Below, one piece after another: positions 8,643 through 18,076 of a stretch of 64,000 nt of DNA. Both the position numbers and the translations under genes were made by a program. Each line of letters starts with the position of its first letter. Position 1 is the stretch's first letter. The stretch is from the NCBI GenBank assembly GCA_024703855.1, contig CP087965.1:4332001-4396000 (forward strand), in the 5' to 3' direction. The notes below the pieces were generated by a model that was not told where the DNA came from, made no database searches, and saw nothing but the letters and a program-made list of their open reading frames with translations. Source of the DNA: Polaromonas sp. P2-4 (lineage in GTDB: Bacteria > Pseudomonadota > Gammaproteobacteria > Burkholderiales > Burkholderiaceae_C).

Positions 8643-9581
8643 TTGAACGCCCCTGAAAAACTGCCCTTGGTCACCTCGTTCAGCTTAAACACCTGGAGCG
8701 CACGCCAGCTTGCCCAGGTCGAGCAGGCCCTGTCCCGCTGGGTGGCTTGCCCAACGGTTGCACCGGCACCCGCCGGCCTGGGCGATGCCATGCGTTATGC
8801 CGTGCTCGACGGCGGCAAGCGCCTGCGCCCGCTGCTGGTGATGGCCGCCTGCGAAGCCGTGAACGGCAACACCGAGGCCGCGCTGCGCCTCGGCCTGCGC
8901 GGTGGAGTTGATTCATGCGTACTCGCTGGTGCACGATGACATGCCCTGCATGGACAACGACGTGCTGCGCCGTGGCAAGCCCACGGTTCACGTCAAGTTT
9001 GGCCAGGCGCAGGCGCTGCTGGCGGGCGATGCCCTGCAGGCGCTGGCTTTTGAATTTCTCACGCCCGATGACGATTCTGTAGACGCTGCCACGCAGGCCC
9101 GCCTGTGCCGGATGCTGGCGCAGGCGGCGGGTTTCCAGGGCATGGCCGGCGGCCAGGCGATTGACCTGGCCAGCGTGGGCCTGCCTTTGACGTCTGAGCA
9201 GTTGCACGAAATGCACCGCCTCAAAACCGGCGCGCTGCTGCAGGCCAGCGTGATGATGGGGGCGGCCTGCGGCACTGTGCAAGCCGCCGTGCACGGCAGC
9301 TGCGCGACTACGGCGCAGCGGTGGGCCTGGCGTTTCAGGTGGTGGACGACATTCTCGATGTCACCGCCGACTCGGCCACACTGGGGAAAACAGCGGGCAA
9401 GGACGCGGCCCAGGACAAGCCCACCTTTGTATCGCTGATGGGCTTGCAGGGCTCCAAAGACTATGCACAGCAACTGCTGGCGCAAGCATTGGCCAGCCTT
9501 GACAAGCTGAAAGACAACGGGCTTGAAAACACCGATGCACTGCGTGCGCTGGCCGACATGCTGGTCAATCGCCAGCATTAG
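8643..9581 (+). CDS. ispA: Farnesyl diphosphate synthase (two frameshifts)
   Basis: Begins at a TTG codon (MNAPEKLPLVTSFSL); no ATG or GTG fits better. Across shifts near 8890 and 9298 it shows GGKRLRPLLVM, the first aspartate-rich motif DDMPCMDND, GQAIDL and the second motif VVDDILD, all hallmarks of short-chain trans-prenyl synthases. It condenses isopentenyl diphosphate with dimethylallyl and geranyl diphosphates to give farnesyl diphosphate in the cytoplasm. Corrected length about 312 aa. The first shift is fixed by one GC in a GCGC run, the second by one base. It lies just upstream of dxs, linking precursor supply and chain elongation. Confidence 0.92.
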
Positions 9582-9661
9582 TACCCAGGACCGCACTACC
9601 GAGACATTCAGCGAGACATTCAGGGGCCGAGGTTCAGCCTCGCCATAACAACGACACCACG

Positions 9662-11572
9662 ATGCACCCATTGCTTGAAACCATCAACAGCCCCGCTGAC
9701 CTGCGGAAATTACCCCGTGCCCAGCTCAAGGCCGTGGCCGACGAACTGCGTGCCTACCTGCTCGACAGCGTGTCCAAAACCGGCGGGCATTTAAGCTCCA
9801 ATCTTGGTACGGTAGAGCTGACGGTGGCTTTGCACTATGTGTTCAACACGCCCGACGATCGGCTCGTGTGGGATGTGGGCCACCAGACCTACCCGCACAA
9901 AATCCTCACGGGCCGGCGCGAGCGTATGGATAGCTTGCGCCAGTTCGGCGGGCTGTCGGGTTTTCCGCGCCACGATGAGAGCCCTGTACGACACCTTCGG
10001 CACCGCCCATTCGTCCACCTCGATTTCTGCCGCGCTGGGCATGGCGCTGGCGGCCCACCAGAAGGGTGAAGACCGTCACGCGGTGGCCATTATTGGTGAC
10101 GGCGCCATGAGCGCCGGCATGGCGTTTGAAGCGCTGAACAACGCAGGGGTGCATGACAACTGCAAGCTGTTGGTGGTGCTCAATGACAACGACATGAGCA
10201 TCAGCCCGCCCGTGGGTGCGCTGAACCGCTACCTGGCCCAACTGATGAGCGGACGTTTTTACGCCTCGGCCAAAAATGTGGGCAAGCATGTTCTTAGCGT
10301 TGCGCCGCCGTTGCTGGAGCTGGCCAAACGCCTGGAGGCGCACGCCAAAGGCATGGTGGTGCCGGCCACGCTGTTTGAAAACTTCGGTTTCAACTACATC
10401 GGCCCGATTGACGGTCACGATCTGGAGTCGCTGATCCCGACGCTGGAAAACATCAAGCAGCTCATGTTGAAGGGTGCTGGGCCGCAATTTCTGCATGTGG
10501 TCACCAAGAAGGGCCAGGGCTACAAGCTGGCCGAGGCCGACCCGATTGCCTACCACGGCCCCGGCAAATTTGACCCGACCATGGGCCTGCAAAAATCGAC
10601 CGCACCGGCCAAGCAGACCTTTACCCAGGTGTTTGGTCACTGGCTGTGCGACATGGCCGAAAAGACAGCCGCCTGGTCGGCATTACGCCCGCCATGCGCG
10701 AAGGCTCAGGCATGGTGGAGTTTCACAAGCGCTTTCCAGGCCGCTACCACGACGTGGGCATTGCCGAGCAGCACGCGATAACCTTTGCGGCCGGTATGGC
10801 CTGCGAAGGGCTTAAACCCGTGGTGGCGATTTATTCGACCTTTTTGCAGCGCGGTTATGACCAGCTGATTCACGATGTGGCGCTGCAAAACCTGCCGGTG
10901 GTGTTTGCCCTGGACCGCGCCGGTCTGGTGGGGGCCGATGGCGCGACCCATGCGGGGGCCTATGACATTCCCTTCCTGCGCTGCATTCCGAACATGAGCA
11001 TTGCCTGCCCGGCCGATGAAAACGAGTGTCGCAAGCTGCTGACTTCGGCGTTTGAGCAAAGCCACCCCGTGGCGGTGCGCTACCCGCGTGGTGCAGGGGC
11101 CGGTGTTGAGCCCGAGGCCGGTTTGCAGTCGCTGCCCTTTGGCAAAGGTGAGATCCGCCGCGAGGGCACGCGTATCGCCATCCTGGCTTTCGGCACACTG
11201 CTGTACCCGGCGCTGCAGGCCGCAGAAAAATTGGGGGCCACCGTCGTCAACATGCGCTGGGCCAAACCACTGGATACCGAGCTGCTGCTCAAGGTGGCAG
11301 CAACGCATGAGGCTCTCGTCACGCTGGAAGAGGGCGCCATCATGGGCGGTGCGGGCAGTGCCGTGTGCGAGGCGCTGCAGGCCGCAGGGCGGGTTTTGCC
11401 CGTGCTGCAACTGGGCCTTCAAGACGAATTCATTGAGCATGGCGATCCGGCCAGGCTGCTGGCTTTGCAGGGCCTGGATGCGGCGGGTATCGAGGCTGCC
11501 ATCACGACGCGGTTTGGCGCGCTGAAGCTGCCCAACAATCCGGCCCAGGTCACGCTCAAGTCGGTGGCCTGA
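9662..11572 (+). CDS. dxs: 1-deoxy-D-xylulose-5-phosphate synthase (two frameshifts)
   Basis: About 636 aa once shifts near 9980 and 10665 are bridged. Visible features: SKTGGHLSSNLGTVELTVAL, the thiamine-diphosphate motif GDGAMSAGMAFEALNNAG with NDNDMSI, AEQHAITFAAGMA with the catalytic Glu, and the transketolase C-terminal domain ending at VTLKSVA. It condenses pyruvate and glyceraldehyde 3-phosphate, the first step of the MEP isoprenoid pathway. As an essential gene in this order, its double break argues for sequence error. It follows ispA after 80 bp that include a tandem GAGACATTCAG repeat. Confidence 0.95.
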
Positions 11573-11585
11573 GCGGCGCCAGAGC

Positions 11586-11754
11586 TTAAGGAAGCTCTGC
11601 ATAACTTCGCGCGAGTTCGTGGCGTGCGGGTCGGGATGGGCTACAAGGCGTGTTTTGCAGCCAATAGCCCAGCTATTGGCAAAAAATACAACGCAGTAGA
11701 CCGCCCGAATCCGTGCGATCACGGACCGCGTGGGGTTGTGCAGAGCTTCCCTAA
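11586..11754. repeat. Repeat family R3, long copy with terminal inverted repeats
   Basis: About 169 bp bounded by TTAAGGAAGCTCTGCATAAC and its inverted partner GTTGTGCAGAGCTTCCCTAA. The interior has no gene. The same ends, closed up into a short hairpin, occur at 50035-50084. It lies just after dxs, in the 330-bp gap before the TRAP receptor, and may act as a transcription stop. MITE-like by structure. Confidence 0.75.
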
Positions 11755-11903
11755 CACCACGACAGCTTTTCGTCAGGTCTTCGAGGGTAAACACCGGTGG
11801 GGTGGCCCAAACCAATTTTTACAATTCCCCAGGACTTATCAAGCAGTCCTGCTGGTGCATCTGGCCAGTGAGGATTTCAATTCAACAACCCGGAGTGAAT
11901 TCA

Positions 11904-12983
11904 ATGGATCGTCGTTCCCTCATTAAAAACGCTGGTATTGCCGGTGTTCTCGCTGCCGGCGTTGCGCCCGCAGTCCATGCACAGGCCGCTGTTCGCTGGC
12001 GCCTGGCTTCCAGCTTTCCGAAATCGCTGGACACCATTTTTGGTGCGGCTGATACCTTCGCCAAATCCGTCAAAGCCATGTCGGGCGGCAAGTTCGAAAT
12101 TTCGGTGCATGCCGCTGGTGAATTGATGCCCGCTTTTGGCGTGGTCGATGGCGTGCAGCAGGGCTCGGTTGAGTGCGCCCACACCGCGCCTTACTATTTC
12201 TTTGGCAAGGACGAAACCTTTGCGCTGGGTTGTGCCATTCCCTTTGGTCTCAACAGCCGCCAGATGACCGCCTGGATGTACGAGGGCAACGGCCTGAAGC
12301 TGATGCGCGAGTTCTACGGCAAGTTCAACATCGTCAATTTCCCAGGCGGCAACACAGGTGCCCAGATGGGCGGCTGGTACCGCAAGGAAATCAAGTCACT
12401 CAGTGACGTCAAGGGCATGAAAATGCGCATCGGCGGCTTCGGCGGCAAAGTGCTTGAGCGTATTGGCGGCGTGCCCCAGAACATTCCGGGCGGTGAGGTT
12501 TACGCTTCGCTGGAAAAAGGCACTATCGATGCGGCTGAATGGGTAGGGCCCTACGACGACCAGAAGCTGGGCTTTAACAAAGTGGCCCCGTTTTATTACT
12601 ATCCTGGTTGGTGGGAAGGTGGTCCCCAGCTGGACTTCTTCATTAACAACAAAGCGTTTGAAGCACTGTCCCCGGAAAACAAAGCGATTGTGGAAGCGGC
12701 AGCAGCCCTGGCCCACACGACCATGCAGGCCAAGTACGATGTCCTTAACCCGACCGCACTCAAGCAGCTGGTAGGTGCCGGCACCAAGCTGCGTCCCTTC
12801 CCCAAGGACGTGATGGCCGCTGCCTTCAAGCAGGCTATGAGTCTGTATGAAGAAATTTCGGCCAAGAACGAGAACTGGCGCAAGGTGTACGCCGATTACT
12901 CCAAGTTCCGTGGTGACCAGAACCTGTGGTTCCGCTTCACTGAGGCAACCTTTGACAAGTTCATGCAGGAACAAAAACTGTAA
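11904..12983 (+). CDS. TRAP transporter solute receptor, TakP-like
   Basis: ATG at 11904 was chosen because it opens a Tat-like signal (MDRRSLIKNAGIAGVLAAGV ending VHAQA); the longer upstream frame runs through intergenic sequence. The 359-aa product carries FASS-type start RWRLASSFPKSLDT and the segment EWVGPYDDQKLGFNKVAP with WWEGGPQLDF, which resembles TakP, a 2-oxoacid receptor, and its chloroaromatic/mannitol relatives. The cognate dctQ/dctM genes lie convergently about 0.6-2.8 kb downstream. Likely ligand: a 2-oxo or other organic acid. Confidence 0.88.
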   Translation: MDRRSLIKNAGIAGVLAAGVAPAVHAQAAVRWRLASSFPKSLDTIFGAADTFAKSVKAMSGGKFEISVHAAGELMPAFGVVDGVQQGSVECAHTAPYYFFGKDETFALGCAIPFGLNSRQMTAWMYEGNGLKLMREFYGKFNIVNFPGGNTGAQMGGWYRKEIKSLSDVKGMKMRIGGFGGKVLERIGGVPQNIPGGEVYASLEKGTIDAAEWVGPYDDQKLGFNKVAPFYYYPGWWEGGPQLDFFINNKAFEALSPENKAIVEAAAALAHTTMQAKYDVLNPTALKQLVGAGTKLRPFPKDVMAAAFKQAMSLYEEISAKNENWRKVYADYSKFRGDQNLWFRFTEATFDKFMQEQKL

Positions 12984-13005
12984 TTGAAGCCTTCGGCTCC
13001 TGAGT

Positions 13006-13037
13006 CAAAAAAACCGCATTTCGATGCGGTTTTTTTT
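13006..13037 (+). terminator. Rho-independent terminator after the TRAP receptor gene
   Basis: AAAACCGCAT-TTCG-ATGCGGTTTT stem-loop with flanking A and T runs (eight or more T). Starts about 20 bp after the receptor stop codon; the A tract would also let it work on the other strand. Confidence 0.9.
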
Positions 13038-13060
13038 CGTCTCCACCCGCTGAAGTGCGC

Positions 13061-13549
13061 TCAGCGCATGCTGCGAAAAGCCTTCAGCTCGCTCACCAGG
13101 CGTTCAAACTCGGCAACCATCGTGGGTGATGCCGCGTAGAACACCGCAAACTTGCCCGTCAGCGTACGCACATAGAGGCGCGGTGCAATCAGCCATTCAA
13201 GGCCGCGCACGCGTATCAGTTTGCCATAGGCGAGCTCGCGCAACTCCATGTGTTTGTCCCACATCCAGCTCTGGTGCAGGCCCTGCTCATCAATGCGGGT
13301 AACGCTGCGCAGAATGTGCCACCAGGTGTAGAGCAGGAGCAGTAGTCCACCGATGAACCAGCCGCCGCCTGCTGCACCTGTTGCCCTCGCAGCCAGCCAG
13401 TTTTGTACAAAGGCCGCGGCGCATGTAAATACGATGACAGTGGCCAGCACCTTGAAGGGCACTGAAAATGCAGGTCCTGACGCGCCGACCGTATGGGGTA
13501 CGAACTTGAAAGGCGGAGGGCCCATATAAGGCAAAGGTGTGTGGTCCAT
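13061..13549 (-). CDS. Small inner-membrane protein of unknown function
   Basis: The product is 162 aa and not recognised. Residues about 32-52 (VLATVIVFTCAAAFVQNWLA) and 63-80 (GWFIGGLLLLLYTWWHIL) are hydrophobic and probably cross the membrane; the remaining C-terminal 80 residues look soluble and PH-like. It lies between the convergent TRAP receptor and permease genes and ends 24 bp from the receptor's terminator. No function can be assigned. Confidence 0.7.
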   Translation of the reverse strand: MDHTPLPYMGPPPFKFVPHTVGASGPAFSVPFKVLATVIVFTCAAAFVQNWLAARATGAAGGGWFIGGLLLLLYTWWHILRSVTRIDEQGLHQSWMWDKHMELRELAYGKLIRVRGLEWLIAPRLYVRTLTGKFAVFYAASPTMVAEFERLVSELKAFRSMR

Positions 13550-13588
13550 GTCTGCGTTTCCTGGAGAGGCTGTTTCGAGTGTGCCAAT

Positions 13589-13613
13589 AAAAACGCCCCT
13601 CGTTGAAGGGGCG
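13589..13613 (-). terminator. Rho-independent terminator after dctM
   Basis: On the minus strand GCGCCCCTTCAACGAGGGGC forms a strong hairpin followed by GTTTTTATT. It sits about 20 bp after the dctM stop codon. Confidence 0.85.
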
Positions 13614-13633
13614 CCTGAGTTAGCTTAACTGAC

Positions 13634-15174
13634 TTACTTTGTCTTGAACAAGTCGTCTACTTTTTTCTGTTCATCAGCATCAGATGTGTCTGTTGATGGC
13701 ATGCCTGGGACTGCACTTGCTGCACCGCTGGCGGGGATCTGCGGTGCTACTGCATCTTCCTCGGCCGGCATTTCGATCTTGACCTTGTCCAGGTCAATTA
13801 CTTCGGGCTTGTCAAGAAACATGGTCACCGTCTGCGGCACGAAAATGACAACCGCCACCAGGATCACCTGCATGAATACCCATGGAATGGCCCCCAGGTA
13901 GATGTCATTGGACTTGATGGCTTTGGGAATGCGTCCTTCCTTGAACAGCGTGTCTGCAATCCCTCGCAAATAAAACAGTGCAAAGCCAAACGGTGGGTGC
14001 ATGAAGCTGGTCTGCATGTTCACGCACAGCAGCACGCCGAACCAGATCAGGTCAATGCCCAGCTTGTCGGCCACCGGGCCCAGCATGGGCAAGATGATGA
14101 AGGCGATCTCGAAAAAGTCGAGGAAGAAGGCCAGGAAGAAAATGAAGATGTTGACAGCAATCAGGAAGCCGGTCTGGCCGCCGGGCAGGCCGCTGAGCAT
14201 GTGCTCCACCCATTTGGCGCCATCGACACCCTGAAACACCATCGAAAAGACGCGGGCGCCAATCAAGATAAACACCACCATGGCAGTCAGCCGCATGGTG
14301 CCACTCATAGCCTCCCAGATCAGCGCGGGTCAGCCGCTTGTGCATGGCGGCAAGAATCAACGCGCCAACCACGCCCATGGCACCGGCTTCGGTCGGTGTG
14401 GCGATGGCGGTGTCAATGCCGGGCAGGCCACCCATGGAGCCCAGCACGGCAAAAATCAGGATGGCCGACGGGATAATGCCGCGCAGGCATTTGGCCCAAA
14501 GGGCCCAGCCGTTCAAGGTGCGTGCCTCTTTGGGTACACCCGGCACATGATGGGGTTTGAAAACACCCAGCATGAAGGTGTAGCCGGCAAAAATCAGCAC
14601 CTGCAGAATCGAAGGACCCCAAGCGCCTTTGTACATGTCACCGACAGAGCGGCCCAGCTGGTCCGCCATGACAATCAGCACCAGTGAAGGCGGCACCAGC
14701 TGGGTGATGGTGCCCGAGGCCGCCAGCACGCCGGTGGCGTAACGCATGTTGTAGCCTGTAGCGGATCATGACGGGCAGCGAGATCATTGCCATGGCAATC
14801 ACCTGGCCGGCTACGGTGCCGGTAATTGCGCCCAGAATAAAGCCCACAATGATGACCGAGTAACCCAGACCGCCCTTGGCAGGGCCAAACAGCTGACCCA
14901 TGGAGTCGAGCATGTCTTCGGCCAGCCCGCATTTCTCGAGAATGGCGCCCATGAAGGTAAAGAAGGGAATCGCCAGCAGCAGCTCGTTCGACAAAATGCC
15001 GAACATGTTGAGCGGCAGGTTGGACATGAAGCTGGCCGGAAACCAGCCCATCTGAATGGCCAGAAAGCCCGAGCCCAGCCCGAGTGCCGCCAGGGAGAAG
15101 GCCACCGGAAAGCCGATCAGCATGATCAGCACGAGGCCCGCGAACATCATCGGGGCAAAATTTTCCATCTGCAT
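13634..15174 (-). CDS. dctM: TRAP transporter large permease DctM (two frameshifts)
   Basis: Starts MQMENFAPMMFAGLVLIMLI. Across shifts near 14757 and 14318 it gives about 514 aa with many hydrophobic helices, including GFPVAFSLAALGL, AIPFFTFMGAIL, LPPSLVLIVMADQLG-type sequence (PPSLVLIVMADQLG) and DFFEIAFIILPMLGPVA. This matches the 12-helix DctM fold of TRAP carriers, which drive sodium-coupled uptake. A hydrophilic tail of about 60 residues rich in A, P and E ends at DDLFKTK, longer than usual. It follows dctQ on the same strand. Confidence 0.9.
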
Positions 15175-15221
15175 AGCGTGGTCCTGAAGGTATTTTTATA
15201 GGAATGAACGATGGCGGCAGA

Positions 15222-15803
15222 TCACTGGACCGGCTTTTCGTAGTGGGTGTCCATCTTGAATGTCCCTTGCAGGTAGCAGACGCGCTTGATGATTTCGGAA
15301 ATGCCCTGAAGAAACATCAGACCGAAACCGAGCGGCAGCAGCAGCATGGCGGGCCAGCGGATCAGGCCGCCGGCGTTGGGCGACATCTCACCCGACTGGT
15401 ACATGCTGACAAACAGCGGCCAGCTCAGGTAGGCCAGCAAGCCCATGACGGGAAGCAGAAAGAAGATCAGGCCGAACAGGTCCACGTAGACCGGACCATT
15501 GCCTTTGAGCTTGCCGTAAATGATGTCCACGCGCACATGTTCGTTGAGCTTGAGTACCACAGGTGCGCCCAGCATGACCATGGCCGCAAACAAATACCAC
15601 TGGATCTCAAGCCAGGCGTTCGAGCTGATGTTAAAACCGTAACGCACGAAAGCGTTGCCCGCTGAAATCAGGGCGGCAAACAGAACTGTCCACGCGGCAA
15701 TTTTGCCTATCCGCGAGGTAAGCCAGTCATAGGCCAATGCGAGTTTGAGTAGTGTGGGCACGCCAAGTCTTTCGAAAAGTCTTTTGGAACAAAAAAAGGC
15801 CAC
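15222..15803 (-). CDS. dctQ: TRAP transporter small permease DctQ
   Basis: The product is 193 aa with four hydrophobic segments (IAAWTVLFAALISAGNAFVR, LFAAMVMLGAPVVL, FFLLPVMGLLAYLS, AMLLLPLGFGLMFL), the DctQ layout, and the family segment NAWLEIQWYLFAAMVM. It sits 47 bp upstream of dctM. With the TakP-like receptor encoded convergently nearby it would form one TRAP carrier for an organic acid. Confidence 0.9.
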   Translation of the reverse strand: MAFFCSKRLFERLGVPTLLKLALAYDWLTSRIGKIAAWTVLFAALISAGNAFVRYGFNISSNAWLEIQWYLFAAMVMLGAPVVLKLNEHVRVDIIYGKLKGNGPVYVDLFGLIFFLLPVMGLLAYLSWPLFVSMYQSGEMSPNAGGLIRWPAMLLLPLGFGLMFLQGISEIIKRVCYLQGTFKMDTHYEKPVQ

Positions 15804-15943
15804 AACGGGCGGATGAAGCCGGAATGGTACCCGGTAAGCCCTCGCGCACTGAATAAATTCTGACGGAAAAATTCCGGGTTTACCCTAGAAATTTGAGGGT
15901 CGGCTGGTGCCCGGACATCCCATTGAACACCTGCGTTAACGCC

Positions 15944-17015
15944 TCAATAAACGCTGACACCGTGCCCTGCAGTGACTTCACCGATCACGGCTGCGTCGGC
16001 AAAGCCTTGCGCATGGAAAAGCGCCAATACTTCGGCGGCGCTGTCTGCACTGCAAGACACCAGCAGGCCGCCAGAAGTTTGCGGGTCGCAGAACAGGGCG
16101 CGATCTACCTCAGAAAAGCCGGCAGGCAGGATGATCTCATCGCCATAACTGGCCCAGTTGCGGCCAGATGCGCCGGTGATGCAGCCTTGCGCCGCCAGAT
16201 CCCGCACGCCGGCAATCAGCGGCGTACGCGACCAGTCGAACCTGACTTGAACGCCTGCGCCGCGTGCCAGCTCCAGGGCATGGCCGGCGAGGCCGAAACC
16301 GGTGATGTCGGTCAGCGCATGCACGCCTTCGAGCTGGGCCAGTGCAATGCCGGGCTTGTTGAGCTGGGTGGTCAGCGCAATCATGCGGGCATAACCTTCG
16401 GCGCTTAGCGTCTCTTTTGAGCGCGGCCGACAAGATGCCGATGCCCAGGGGTTTACCCAAAATCAGCACGTCACCGGCCTTAGCCCCCGAGTTTTTCTTG
16501 ACGCGCGAAGGGTGAACCAGGCCGAGCACCACCAGCCCGTAAATCGGCTCTACCGAATCAATCGTGTGGCCGCCCGCAATCGGGATGCCTGCATCGCGGC
16601 ACACGTCCTGGCCACCGCGCAAAATTGCACCAATCGTCTCCAGCGGCAGCACGTTGATGGGCATGCCCACCAGCCCCAGAGCCATGATGGGTGTGCCGCC
16701 CATGGCATACACGTCGCTGATGGCATTGGTGGCGGCAATGCGGCCAAAGTCATAGGGGTCATCCACGATGGGCATGAAAAAGTCGGTGGTGGCAATCAGG
16801 GCCTGCTCGTCATTGAGTTGGTACACCGCCGCGTCGTCGGCAGTTTCAATGCCCACCAGCAACTGCGGAGGGATGGGCAGGTTGCTGGAGTTTTTGAGGA
16901 TTTCGCTCAGCACCCCAGGGGCAATCTTGCAGCCACAACCGCCGCCGTGGGAGAGGCTGGTCAATCGGGGGGTGTGGGGTACGGCGGGAGTGTTCGGGGT
17001 GTCGGAGGCAGTCAT
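15944..17015 (-). CDS. selD: Selenophosphate synthetase (selenide, water dikinase), SenC role likely; frameshifted
   Basis: Makes selenophosphate from selenide and ATP. Corrected length about 357 aa. The catalytic segment GGGCGCKIAPG has Cys27 and Lys30, corresponding to E. coli SelD Cys17 and Lys20, so it is a Cys and not a selenocysteine form. Further signatures: TTDFFMPIVDDPYDFGRIAA and DITGFGLAGHALELA. A shift near 16408 is repaired by one AG in an AGAGA run. It is followed closely downstream-to-upstream by senB (11 bp), which points to selenoneine synthesis, although the same product could also serve tRNA selenouridine formation. senC is the name used for this gene in sen clusters. Confidence 0.92.
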
Positions 17016-17025
17016 CGTGAATCTT

Positions 17026-18030
17026 TCAAGGGCGGGCCGTGCGGTTCAGGGCAGAAGCCACCAAGTTTATGACAAGGCGCTTTTCTTCTAGTGGATCAAA
17101 CAGGTGGGCGCGTTGCCGGCATTGCCTTTGCAGCAAGTCTAAAAAATCCGGTTCCGCTGCGCAGCGCCGTACCAGTCCAGCAAGCCCTGCGTCATCGCCC
17201 AGCGCAAAGTAGCCTGCGTAGTCTGTCCCCAGCATGCCCAGGTTGCCGCTGACGCGCGAGGCCAGCACCGGCGTGCCCGACTGGACCGCTTCCAGGATGA
17301 CCTGGGCACCGCCTTCCATTTGCGAGCAGTTCACCAGCACATGGGCCCGCTTGATGCGCTGGCGCGTGGCCGCGCGCGTCAGGCCGCCCAGCCAGTGGTA
17401 ATGGGGTGTGCGCCGCTCGGTTGCCTGGGCGGCTTCGGCGAAACGGGGCTCCAGCGCCTCGCCGATCTGGTCAAAATAAATGCGCGCCTGCAACGTCGCG
17501 GGTGGCCGCTTGCATGAAGGTGAGCGGGCCTTTTCTTCACGCAAATGACCCACCATCACCGCGCGAAAACTGTGGCTGGACTTGTGGGCAGGTTTGAGCG
17601 CCGGGGCGGATTGGTAGATGACCAGCGTTTTGCTGCGCCATTTTTGGGGCAGTTCCGCAAGGCCTTCTTGCTGCAATACCACCAGATGAGAAGCCAGTGC
17701 CAGTGACTGCTGCGCCGCGGCATCGCTGTGGATGTCGTGGTAAAGGTCGGTGCCGGTCAGTACCACGATGAGCGGTTTGTCGGGGTAAGCCTCTGCCCAT
17801 GCGCGAATAGAGTCGGCGGAGCGGCGGGCGTGCAGGGCAATCATGGCCTGGGGTGTGCCTGCCGGTGCTGCAGCCCCGTGTGGCAGAGGCCACTGCTTCT
17901 GCAGCGCAATGTCACAATGGCCCGATAGAAATTGTGCCCAGCGGTGCGCGGTATGCCAGTTGCCGTTGTTGGATTCGGCCATTGCCGGGCTTACCAGGAC
18001 TATAGTTTTGGCTTCAGATTCCATACCCAA
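17026..18030 (-). CDS. senB: Selenosugar synthase SenB (glycosyltransferase fold)
   Basis: The product is 334 aa of the TIGR04348-type glycosyltransferase family found beside selD: VSPAMAESNNGNWHTAHRWA at the N-terminus, VVLTGTDLYHDI, and the nucleotide-sugar site NCSQMEGGAQVILEAVQSGT. In the described pathway SenB joins selenophosphate to a UDP-sugar to give a 1-seleno-sugar. Residues about 175-187 (ARSPSCKRPPATLQAR) look out of frame: reading one base over gives PLTFMQAATRD, so two compensating indels probably lie between about 17490 and 17540. Start may be the ATG at 18030 or six bases later. It is divergent from senA. Confidence 0.88.
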   Translation of the reverse strand: MGMESEAKTIVLVSPAMAESNNGNWHTAHRWAQFLSGHCDIALQKQWPLPHGAAAPAGTPQAMIALHARRSADSIRAWAEAYPDKPLIVVLTGTDLYHDIHSDAAAQQSLALASHLVVLQQEGLAELPQKWRSKTLVIYQSAPALKPAHKSSHSFRAVMVGHLREEKARSPSCKRPPATLQARIYFDQIGEALEPRFAEAAQATERRTPHYHWLGGLTRAATRQRIKRAHVLVNCSQMEGGAQVILEAVQSGTPVLASRVSGNLGMLGTDYAGYFALGDDAGLAGLVRRCAAEPDFLDLLQRQCRQRAHLFDPLEEKRLVINLVASALNRTARP

Positions 18031-18076
18031 TTCATCGCCTCATTCATTGCCGGGTTCACCAGAAAATTCACCCGTT

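Noticed and set aside
9601..9624. Tandem GAGACATTCAG repeat between ispA and dxs as a regulatory site
   Set aside because: Only two 12-bp units in a short transcribed gap, with no symmetry or promoter nearby; most likely a simple duplication.
8330..11572. Programmed frameshifting in xseB, ispA and dxs
   Set aside because: No conserved slippery heptamers or downstream pseudoknots, and the same type of break occurs in more than 25 unrelated genes, which points to sequence error.
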